Under the pieces are notes generated by a model that saw nothing but the letters and a program-made list of their open reading frames with translations, was not told where the DNA came from and searched no databases. The position numbers and the translations under genes were made by a program. Shown here one piece after another: positions 50,701-62,700 of a stretch of 64,000 bases of DNA (the first letter of the stretch is position 1; every line of letters begins with the position of its first letter). Location of the stretch: positions 24,215,752 through 24,279,751 of the forward strand of contig NC_049979.1 in the NCBI RefSeq assembly GCF_000003815.2. Reading direction: 5' to 3'. The DNA comes from Branchiostoma floridae (Eukaryota; Chordata; Leptocardii; Amphioxiformes; Branchiostomatidae).

Positions 50701-53700
50701 AATCCTATGATACCAACCTTGGACCCAGCCCAGCCAACCTTCCTATCCTGGGGGAGTCGCATGTGGTGCTAATTGACGTGCACTGAGTAACTTCATGTGG
50801 TGCTAATCCTGATACCCTGGTCCTCCTATATACATGTACCTGTGGGGACCAGCTTTGGACCCAGGCCAAGTCATTACTTTTCCATCTTCAAGTTGCAAAT
50901 CTCTGGTTACGCCAGTGTCACTCCACAATATTCAAATAACTATACTAGACACACTGAAGATAAAAGAAAACATAACTTTACAAACCAAGAGCAGTAACAG
51001 TTACTGTACCAAAAGTTTTCACCACCAAGTTACAAACATCATAAATCATTAAAATTTAAAAATTCAAATCACAGTGCTTAGAAAGTTAGAACTGTCATGT
51101 CTTGTTAAAAAATGAAGGGTCTATGGTCTCTGCCCCTGAAGTAATGGAGTTTGATGACAGAGATACAGTAGTCACGTTGAAGAAATAAATTATTATAGTA
51201 ATGTAAAAATATTCTACCAAATGTAACTTCTTAAGCTGATGTAGCAGACATTACTTTAAGCCCATTACCTTTAGTTAGTGAATCGCCCCTGGGTGGAGCT
51301 TCCCCCGTCTTTAACGGAACTCCCCCTGATCGTTACATAAAGTTTCTTCCTTGTATGACGTCACACATGTAAATGAGTCAGCGTGTCTCCGCCCTCAACC
51401 TAAACTCCTGTCCAATCATGACACATTCTGTTTGGCTTCCTCCTAAATTAGATGCTAGCTTGGAGCTAAAAAGTAGGGTTCCTCGCTGTCTTCTCTCTCT
51501 TCTGATTCGACTCCTTCCTGAAGAACTTCTCCAGGCGGTTGGCTCCGTCGGATCGCCCGCCTGCGGGCGGGCGATCGGGCGGCACTGAGAGCTCCTCCGA
51601 GGCGGCTTGCACATTTGACTCATCCGTTAAAATGACTAGTGTACTCCGCGTTTGCTGTCTATCTCAGACAGCGTCGGTTCATCTCTTCCAAGCTACTGAC
51701 CACTTCGGTAAGAGTTGCCGGTTCTATCTCTGACGAGCGCTGTTGTAACTAAATTCACTTTGTTTGGCTAGAACTTGACTAAATTCGCTTTGCTTTGGGA
51801 GGGTCCCCTTCGTTAGGGATTCCAGGTTCAAGATTGACAATGTGTATTGTGTTTTGTGCCATGCCTTGATGCTCAATTGTATTCCGTTGTGCCTTTGATG
51901 TTGAACAATGTTATACATCGTACGGAGTTCCGAATAAAGAGAATGTAAACTTGGAAAACCACCTTGTTTCGCGCCTTGATGTTACGGTGAGAGTTGAGAA
52001 AGTGTTTGCGTCAAATCCTACCCTAGTTTAGACTTGTAGACCGCTCCAGTACAAGAGCGAGGAGAGTGAGACTCCTAAAAGTCCGTTTACCATCAGGACT
52101 GAGAACTATACTAAAGTCTATTTGCCACACTGATACTGCCCATGGAGGCTGTAAAAATAATGCCTTGTGTGAATTCACTCTCATGGGTGTTCCCTGTTGT
52201 TGTTGAATTATACATCACACACCATGCCTAGTGGAATATTTTTAGACTCTGGTATTAACTACTTATCCCAATACACATTATCATGAAGGTAATTTGTAGA
52301 AGTGTAATGCAGTGAGCACAGTTGTGCATTTGACCTTGTGAAAATTGCTTGACGCCAAATGGAAAAAAGAAATGTACGTCACTCTTGAGCAACCCTGTTA
52401 GAGCTGAAAATCCTTTTACCAGTGTCAAGAGCCATGCAGAAGGCAGTCCTTTACAATAGAAGACTTGTCACATTGATGTGACGTTAGGTGTTAACTTCCC
52501 TTCATGGAACACCATTGGAATGGGAACCAGTAAGCACTAAGTTTTGGAGATAGTACAGCAATACTAACAGTAACAGTTACCAGTGCATGATATTGGGAAG
52601 TGCAGCTGTGTGCATTGGACGATTTTAAAACCATCCATTTTATAAGCCTAGCCACCATAGCCAGTGTCCATAACCTTATACTTCAAAATGTGAAATCAAT
52701 ATTACACACTATCACATGAACAAGTGGATCCATCTCTAATATGCTTCAAGTTAGTCACAGCATTTCTGTTACTGCCTAGAGGAGCACTTAGGGACAGTCC
52801 CTTGCCTATTAGCACTTAGGCAGGCTTCTTCTTTAAGATACCTAAATTACATGTGCTGGTATTATCGACAGTGTAAACTATTACATCGATAATCTTTATT
52901 ACATCCGATTTTTTTCCGATAATCTTTATTATTGCATATTCATGCCCGAGGGCTAAATGCACAAAAGGACCACATGATTGTGGTCTTATGGATGCAGAGG
53001 AAAAACTAAACTTATACAATGATTTTAAACTGAGGCTAAATGGAAAAGGAACTAACTTAAAGACACTATGTGTTACAATCTCTAATGGCTGCATCTAACA
53101 TATTCTTCTCTCTTTTTGAAACACATGGAGACATATTTACATATTGCGTCAATAGAATGATCATCCTTTCACATTACAGTTAAACTTCCTATATACCAAT
53201 GGCTTTGATTGAAGCTGCTACATGACTTTGTATATCAAAGGCCGTTAAATGCCTGATTTACTATTCTATGTCAACTAAGCAATTACAAAGCCCTTGGCTT
53301 ATTTCGGGCACTTGATGACAGTGCCGCAGGCATCTGTTGAAAGCTTTCTATTGATCTATGCAGGCAATCGTGTACAGGTGCCAACTGATAAGCTGGAGGA
53401 CCCTGGCTCTGAGGTAGATTGTGTAATAAGGGTAAATTGTCGAAGCCATTCACACTACTCTGCAAGACACTGACACTCCAATAACTGCTGCTCCATGACT
53501 CAATGGGTCCCTTACAAGTCTCTGACCAAAGATAAAATGGTTTCCTGCAAAGTCTGAGTGAAATAGCCAGTTTGTATATTGTGAGTATATAAAGATATGA
53601 TAACAAGAATGATTAATCATAGCCTTGAAGCTAGTCTGGGCACCATAAACTTTTCAGAAATCAGACTTTATGATCCACCGCTCAATGTTCTATCTGTGCA

Positions 53701-56700
53701 ACATGATGTCACAGAAGTGGAAGATTTCTCATTCCTTGACATACTATGCTGGAGTTGAACAGTCAAAAATTTGGACAATGATGTTCTGGAAATACAGTTT
53801 AATTTTGCTTCTGGATAGTTATCAGGCTTCTGCAATGTAAATCTGGTGCATTAGTCTCTTAACGTTACAAGATTACACATACATTAATTTTTAAATTACA
53901 CTTTCTCCGAAATTCTATCTGTCTGGAGTCTCTTATGATAGTACAATTGACATGCATTGGCAGTGGTGGTAAGAACTTTCATGCACAGATTATTTTAAAG
54001 AGCAGCGAGTACATGCTTAAGTGCTCAGACAGGTTTACAGGGATCATGGTCTGATCTCAATAGTAATTACTCTGGGATCAGTGTCTGCAGGGTTGATTTT
54101 TAGAATCATATACCAATACTTTTCTTACAACCTTGCTCACACTTTTGTTCAAAATCATGAAAAGGATCAAATCCAGTATACACTATCAGGCAGACACAAA
54201 AACTGCTTGAAATAGACACTTTAATCTTCATACCAATAACCTTCAAAAGACTTCACTGGGTTGACTGCAACATTATCTAAATCCTCGATACAGAATTCAA
54301 CGTGACGTTATGAGATATCAATAGAAATGACACAACAGAATTTCCTGGCTGCCCACATAAAGGTGGAATGACCTGACCATTGAACAAAGTAGAATAGTCA
54401 ATCCTTCATTCTCTAAATCCTTTCAAATCACATGCTTACATTGACAAGAGTATCATGAGCATTTGAATAGCATTGACTGTGACGTGACCATGTAGCAACT
54501 GATTTGCAGGAGGCCTTAAACCTTATGAGAAGCATTCTTCACAATAACTCTACATGTTAGAAATACTGTCAGTGAGCGTTTAAGTTCAGCACCCTATAAG
54601 TGGTCAAAGGCCTTGCACTGAGCAAACTCATTAAGACACAAAATGCCCCATGCCAATGGCTGTGTATGAATGCATGTTGAAGGTTTAAGGACTGGCTTTA
54701 CCAAGTTGTTCCAGCCTGTTAAACATTTGTCAAATTATGATGCAAAGTTGAACAGACTGTGATTTCAAATGCCAAAATTGGACTCACCCATTTTTTACTG
54801 ACCAACTTCATGCAGTCTTCATGTCAAGGAAAGAACAATTCACGCTGCACAAGATCGCTTCATACTGTGAACTTAAAGCTTACTGCTAGCTACACATAAC
54901 TGTTACAGTTTTCTCCATGTTCAAACTCAATATCTAACAAAAGTGCAACAGAACCCTGTTGTTTCAAGTACTTTGCAATTCTTATAAATTGAATGTACAT
55001 GTAGGTATTACTAATCGAATTAGGGTGAGATGCATATATTATGCAAATTAAGCTCAGACAGATTTTTATAAGAACTTTGGCATCAACTTCAAGGCAGCCG
55101 GCAAAACAGATGCACACCTGGACCTGAGTAAGCAATGATTCTGATCACTGCTATCTCCAGTGTGCCTGATGATGACTTGGGAATACATTTTAATTGGCAG
55201 TTTCAGGCCAGGCTTTAGGAAAGACTGTTAAGTGGAACCACAAGGCTTCAGGGCAAGGTCAGGCTACAAGATGCAATTAAAACTGATGACATGCTCTAAC
55301 CCAGAGGACCTGGTCTACATACAAATGGACACTACTGTACACGCTGCAAGGACTTTGACACTTTTGAACTTTGAGGGCAAATCAGTGTTTATTTCCCCTG
55401 GGTGAAACTGCCTGAGTTTGCATCATGGCGAGAGGAGTTAGATTGTTGTATGATGAAACTTACTCCTAAGTTAGAGAAGAAAATGTGTTCAAGCCTATTT
55501 TTCCTCAGAATATCTCGGAATAATATGTCAACAATCAAGTTGAGCCATGGATACTGTAGACTGTGTCTACCTAGAAATATATGCAAGGTTGTCATTTATA
55601 ACACTTTTGTCCTGTCAGATACTGTAAATGCCTTTAAGTTTGCGAAGATTTGATTTTGAGTTAGGTAGAAAAAGGAGCTTTTGCAGTGTTTTTTTTTAGT
55701 TTACTGGACCAGGTGGAAACAAGAGGGGACTAGGTTGGCAGAAGACAGGACAAGCATTTTTGTGGTGGTTTTACATTGTATGTTGGCAGTGAAGAGGTTG
55801 CTGGAAACATTTCAACATTTACAGTAATCTGAAGCGTTTCAACAAAGCAACTTTGTTGCAGGTTCTGATATCACGAATAGAAAGATAAAAGCTAGGATAA
55901 AATAAAATGCCATCTGTTACAGCTACATTGTGTTTGAACAAGTCCCTCTCCAAATAGTACAACACAGAATGATAATTTGTCTATTAGGGCTAAGCCAGCT
56001 GTACATACAAATCGTTCCTCAGTTTGTTTGTCCATTCAGAGACTTGTAGTGCCTAGTGGCACACAGGGCAGGAAGTTTCTTAGATTGCTGTTTCATGGGC
56101 AGGGTATATTTTTACAGGGAGGCATTGCTAGCCCTTCCTTTTAACATGATGTAACGCTTAAATTCACCTTAATCCGTTGGGTAACCTAAATTCGTTGGTT
56201 AAAAAAACTGGGTTTATCGGTTCTACCTGGGTTCCAATTGTTAACATTTTCAAAATATTGCGATCTGAAACTACCTTCCATAGACTTAACGATCCCCAAA
56301 TACTGTACCCTATAGTATCTTTATATACAACGAAAATAGGTTACCCAACGGATAAAGGTGAACCAACGTTATATCCAACATGGAACTTCCATTTTATATC
56401 TCTTTTGAAAGACAGGTACATTCCCACTAAGATGCCCTTCCCAGAATTGAACCTGGGTTCCCCAGTTAACTTAACTATAGAACCATAATCTCAACAGTGA
56501 GGCTGCTACCAGTTGAACTACAGTGATCATGATATCCCTGTACACACAAATCAAGTATCTAAAACGACAGATATGTATGGCAGAAATAATTCCACTGAAA
56601 GCAGCACTTACAATGGAATCACTTGAGAGCCTGCTGTAAATGTCAGAAATCATCCTCCAATATAAAAAGTGCTTCATCAGTTTTTGTTGGCAATTACTCT

Positions 56701-59700
56701 ATGGAGTCTAAGCCTATAAAAGTGACAGTGATGAAACTGACTTTCACCAAGAAATCCCTGTTGAAGTCATGGAGGTGTTTTGTTACCACAACTTCTGAGT
56801 GATGTCACCTTCACGTGAATATGATAGATTGGGCCACAGTAATCTATAGCAAACAGGTTTGTATAAGGTGCTCTGGCTTTTAACTATGGTCAATAATGAC
56901 GTATGTGTGTGTGTGTGTACATGTGACTGTGCCGTTGAATTGCAGAGAGTAAGTTAAGCCTACTGCTGACACAAAAATGAGGGCCACGGGTCAATTCCTT
57001 GCATCCCTTAGCTAGCCTGAGGGTTGGGTCATTGGGAAAAGCACCTTAATCGGTTATGTGACATTCCTCAATACAATCAGATGTAAATGGTTATCTGAAT
57101 TTGGTTTGGTGAAAGGTCAGGTGGAAAGAGAGGGATGGGCTCCACCTATCCAACAAACTGCACTAGATTAAACAACCCAATGCCCCGAGTCCCCAAACAG
57201 CCTCAAAGGCTATGTACGAGGGGCGTGCAATTAGTAATGGTCCTGACCCATTTCCCATAGCAGGAGATTAATGAAACTTGGCACAGTTATTAGTCTTTCT
57301 CTTCATAGGAATCACCCAGAGTTATACATTTCTCCCATCGTTTGATGCAGCTCTGGACACCGATTTTGTAGGACACCCCAGGTTGGTCCTCCAACTGATG
57401 CCTCATCAATGGCACAAGAGGGACGACCAGGTCTGGGAGCTGTTTCCACAGACTTCCAGCCACGTTTGAATTCAGGATGCCAGCGTTTTACAAGGTCATA
57501 TGATGGGGCATCATCACCATAAGTTTCATTTATTTCATCAAAAGTCTTCTTTGGTGTGCGTCCTTTCAAATACAAAAACCGGATCACTGCGCGACACTCA
57601 ACTGGTTCCATTTCACACCTGGTCCATTTCGCACCTGACTAAGTTCAAACACCAGTAAATCAGAAACCACAATTAGTTCAGAGCTGTCTTTTGCAACATA
57701 ACCCATAGAGATATGAATTATTACACATACAAAATTTCATTTAGATCAGACAACTGGAAGTGGGTCAGGACCATTACTTATTGCACGCCCCTCGTACCAT
57801 ACCAATGAGGACACTGAATGCCTCAACAGCTCACAAACAAGTACAATGTAAAATGCTGGTCAAACTGTGTCACAGAAAATGATTTTTTGGCGGGGGTGTG
57901 TTAGCATTAGTAAAAGTTTTTAATGTACTATGTACACCTACCCCATCATGTACCAAACATTATTCTGAAAAAAGATACATTTTATGGTTGCACCAAAAGG
58001 GCAGAAAGACATATCAATCTGTAATGTAATTCTGGTCAACTCAACTTTGTTGACAAGTTGGCTTTTCTGGACATGAATACAGAACGGCAAAAATTTTCTC
58101 AACTTTTGTTACACTGACTCCGTTACACAAAGCAATCCTAATGCACATTCCAAAGGAAGTCAATTGCATGGCCTTCACAAGTTACGGTTTCCTGTAGGAT
58201 TAGCCTTCTCAAGGTGACTTCAACAGTAACAGCCACTTCACCGCACTGGAAGGACTTCTGATTGCCTATGAGACTTGGTGCTCACCAGAGCTGTAACCTG
58301 GTCTCTATTCCATCTGCAGCCTGGTGAGCCGGAGCACGAATCAGAGGTCCCCAGTGATTCTATGACCCTGCCATCTTGAACCTTCAGATCAGGAGTCAAC
58401 TGTGATAAGTTGGACGCCATATCTGTTCTTCTCTGCACCTAGAGCATATTACCAGCTGATATAAAGATACAGAAGCTAGGTGTGTGGTTCTATTCTGGCA
58501 AAATGCCTATTATGTGAAGCCCATCGGGAACAGCTGTTGAATCCAATAAGATGAAAGAGAGAATCAATTATATGCATCCTATGACTTGGACAAAACTTTG
58601 CTGTACCATAAAAGCAATTAATTAGCTCTGTCGTGTTCAAGGCAGTGAAAGCTAAGCTGGTGGTTGCTCAGTTTACATGCTAGTTTTATATTAAGAACTT
58701 TGCAGGCACAGAAACAATGATCGTGTTCTTCAATATTTCAGTTTGTCTGACAGTCTCTCCAATATCATCTAATACTTCAGTGCACTGAAATGAATGAATG
58801 AAACCAGATGGGTTCCTTTGGGCATTTTATAGTTAGCTGCCCATAGAACTTGAAGAAAAGTAACAGATGCTTTTAATTATCTGACTCTTGATATCCATAA
58901 CAATAATTACTTTTGTGAATGCAGCTATGAAATTATTATCGAACCTCACTGGGAAATATGGAGTACTGAAACATGAGAATGGTGCTTCAGAATAGAGAAT
59001 TATGTGATGCTACAAAATTGATGTCTGCGTCGGTAGATGCATTGCTGTTGTAATGTTTCCCTTCACCATTAGTCACATTTCGCAGTGTCAGGTTGGAAGA
59101 ATTGTGCGTCCAGTGGGAACATGAGAATGAAGAAATGAAGATGAATCTAAAAACTTGCATAGGAGAGAGTCAATTAGTGGAAAGTCTATTTCATCTATAA
59201 GGTGTGTAATGTGAGGATCAATACATTTCTTCAGACTCTATTCAATTATGAACAGAAGGCTCAGTTATGGGAAAGTCTATTTCTTTATCATCTGTCTGTA
59301 TCTAATGCAATGATCAATCCATTTCTTTATTAGACTATTTTATCAACAATAGAAGGCTTAATTGGGGAAATCCCATATCTTATCCATCAGTTGAATGGGT
59401 TTGTCACGTGTTATCTATTGAAGAGCAAAGACATCATTTCCGCTGTAATCAAGAAGCCTAGGGGAAAAAACAAATTTCGGCCCATGTATAAGAATGCGGC
59501 TGCAGCATTTAGAAGTAAAAAAGACAAAGAAAAAAGTCTTACTTATGGCTTTCTTCCAGTCCATAGCTAGCTAGGGAGAGGTCATACTGAGCCAGGGTGT
59601 GTGTTGCCAGCATGCCCCGCCCCTTCATCTTGATAGACAGCTGCAAGAGAAAAGAGAAAGGGGTGCTGTTATTGTTTTTAACACACAATTTCAAAAAGTT

Positions 59701-62700
59701 GTACAGACCCATTTAAAAAGTCTGACTGTCTCATGGACCATTTTTAGCATTTTGACAATTCCAAGAAAGTAAAATTAATCAAATTGCTCTGGTTGTTGTA
59801 CTGTTAAAGGCAACATCACAACAAGCCATATTCCTGTTGGCCACAGTCATCCATTTGGGATGTGTATTGCAAGAAACACTGGGATTGTTGCATGATCTCC
59901 CCTGGATAAGAATAACACATATAGCTGGAGGAATTTTCTTTCAGAGTAAATTAGACCTGGTGATCTGGAGAGATTACTCAAACTGTTGCATTTCTCCATT
60001 AGAGATGGAAGGATTATCATTGAACACCCATTAGACGTTAATGTGTCAATCACGCAATAATGCATTAAAGTCAATTTATCCGATGTAAATGGCATATCAG
60101 TTCTGAATTACCCTCTAGTTGCTTCAGCTTGACAAAGTCAGACTTTTAAGTATTCCCCTGAATCTGTCATTAATGGAACAAAGAAACTTTGCCATGGTGC
60201 TGAACTGCCTTCCAAGTTGATGACTTTGTGAAAACATCCCATCTTACAGCATTAAAGTACTAACCTAAGACATTTTCATAGGAAAGAAAGATCATATCAC
60301 TTTCAACCATTATCACATGTCCCCAGTCATAGATGAAAATATAAAAACTTTTGCATATCCACATTCCTCTCAAATGTCATGGTCCATCTGTTGTTGTTTC
60401 TTTGTCAAGGCAAGTCAGTGTAAAAACTTATTGTTTCTTCAGACCCTTGTATAGAGCCTAGTGGCACATAAGGCAGCAAGTTTGCTTGTTGTTTTAGTAA
60501 TAGGGTACACGTATATATATATAATGAGCAATATTTTTACAGGGAACAGTTGCTAGTGCTTCCCCTTTATTGTGCTCCTTTTTACATCCCTTCAAAAAGA
60601 TGGGTGCAGCCCCAACAGAGGATTGAAGGGTCTCCGTGGTGCGAACTACTTGGAACCAGAGAGGCTGCTACCAGCTAAGCTACAGGGACATCCCTGTAAA
60701 AATTGATATAAAACTACCCACTGGCAGGAAAATGTGTCAGAACCTGTGGGAGATCATAAATCTTCTATCTATCCATGAATAAATCACCTATCATGTCTCA
60801 GCAACATACATCTCTTCTGTCTCTTGTGTACTGTTTCACTGAAACCTTTCACTAGAATATCCCTGCTTGACAAACACATCAAAGACTTGTTTTGATGCTT
60901 CAACTTATCTCTGTCACAAATCTAAACCCAAGATTGACTCAATGTTTTTAAAGATCCTTCAACATCTTTCCTAAGGTTTATCTTTAGAGACAATCAAACC
61001 AGCTGATGCCATAAGTTGATCATCTCTCTCTAGACAAGGGGATTGCTCTGGTATAAGGTATTGATTGGAATATAAGAATGAAGCTTTTAAGCTTAAAGCC
61101 AAACTAATTTGATTAATGGATGGCATCCTCTGGGCATTCCAAAACCAATGTGGGTGCAAGAAGTGAAAAAAGTTGCCTTCACTGTGAAATCTACATTAGT
61201 CGACAGGAAGGTTAAACAATGACAGAACACGGTATACCAAACAATAAGCTACCATTGTCTTTTGCATCTTCCTCTTTGAATTTAGAAAGCTTGAAGTTTC
61301 TGATACACTAGTAGACTAAGTATAAATTTGCAATGTTTGGCATATATTTGCTCCTTTTGCTACTTCTTGTATGTTTCTTTTGGACACGGGAAAATTGATA
61401 CGAACGCGGATGTTATCCATACACAACTTGTAGTCAAGTCAGTTAACGGCCTAAACTAAAACATAAGACAAATGGGAAAGACCATTAACGGTGGCAAAGG
61501 TGCCATTTGGGACGTTTGTGTGAAACACGATCCTGGGATACATAAATGGTGCCTAATTGCACTGACCTTGTTTTCTGTAACGCAGAGAAATTATGAAAAG
61601 CACTTGCCATTCATCTTTATGTATAAGATGTATGCAATTGGTCTCTGTAGATGGGCCTACATAATTGCTGACCTAAAAAGCCAAAGTCCTGGATATTTGT
61701 TAAGTTGTTTGAGGTGTCAGCAAATGATTTCATGGAGTTGGCTGTGTGCATGGCTGAAGTTGATGAATTACTCCCTTGTGTGGCTTACTTAATGTGGTCG
61801 TACACACCAGAAAAGACACTGTACAAGGGAAAATGTTTGCAGTGGTTTTACTTTAAAATTTGTTTCTATGCAGTGACCTCTTCATCTTGAAACCACTGTG
61901 AACATTTTCCCATTTACAGTTAAAACCTTGTCTGGCAATAAAGTAAAAGCCATGAGCTTTCAAACAACACTTCTTCTTCATTTTCTCCCTATGGCAAAAT
62001 AAAATTCTTTTTACAGTATTTGATTGTCAGAAAGTTAAAAGAATTTACCCTATGCAATTTGACATGACAAAGGAGTGATAATTAGGTGCTAGAGGGAATT
62101 TTCCTCGATTGATTACCTTTAAGTTACCTGTGCCCTGTCAATTTGTGGAACCAAATAAGAACTACCCGGGTACCATATGATGCCCGTCCATTCAATATCG
62201 TGGTCAGTAATTGTAGTGGTTGGGGGGCAGGAGCATTTAATAAAGGTTCTACCTGGCCTTAGTACTGTGACCAAATAATGGTGATGAAATTTTATCAGTT
62301 GAACATAAGTAACTACTAAGTTTGATGAAATCAAGTTAATGTTTAACTTCACAAATCGAGATTTACTCTTTTTTTTTAGCTTTTTGTTGTCACAAAATAA
62401 ATTTTGAATTATGTCATGTAAGACAAATTATTGATTAAGTTGAAACGAAAACCTCTGTGCAGATGTTGGGTCTAACTCTTTTATATTCATAGCATAAAAC
62501 GTGTTCCTGGAAGTATTGCACACAAAGGTAAAGAAACTAAGTCTTAGAAATCTGCATTTCTTCTTAAGAAAGCTCAGGGGTACCCTTTGCCAGAAGGCAG
62601 TCACCATTTTGTAACTGGGGGATTTTTCTTTACATAACATTTAAATCATCTTCCAAATTGAATTCCAGCTGATCCTTGTAACAACTATTCTTGGAAGATT

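Larger units (their letters stand above)
46873..59542 (-). other. C2 gene giant intron c-d
   Basis: 12.7-kb intron. Contents found: non-LTR retrotransposon 3' end (48069-48520), possible solo LTR or promoter-like CpG block (51240-52020), SINE with nested MITE (56036-56545), another SINE (56945-57214) and an internally deleted mariner (57217-57794). Other parts show nothing I can assign. A readable frame at 58238-58438 does not fit the exon phases. Confidence 0.6.

Noticed and set aside
53283-53606. 107-codon minus-strand frame
   Set aside because: No splice sites in a compatible phase and no recognisable motif.
56466-56545. Possible tRNA gene on the minus strand
   Set aside because: A and B boxes are present but the anticodon and acceptor stems do not pair; SINE head.
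58238-58438. Readable minus-strand frame with plausible acceptor (CTCTAG) and donor (CTG|GTGAGC)
   Set aside because: Its end phase does not fit the next exon at 46872, while exon c (59543-59640) joins exon d directly and completes a C2 domain. It could only be an alternative or unrelated exon.
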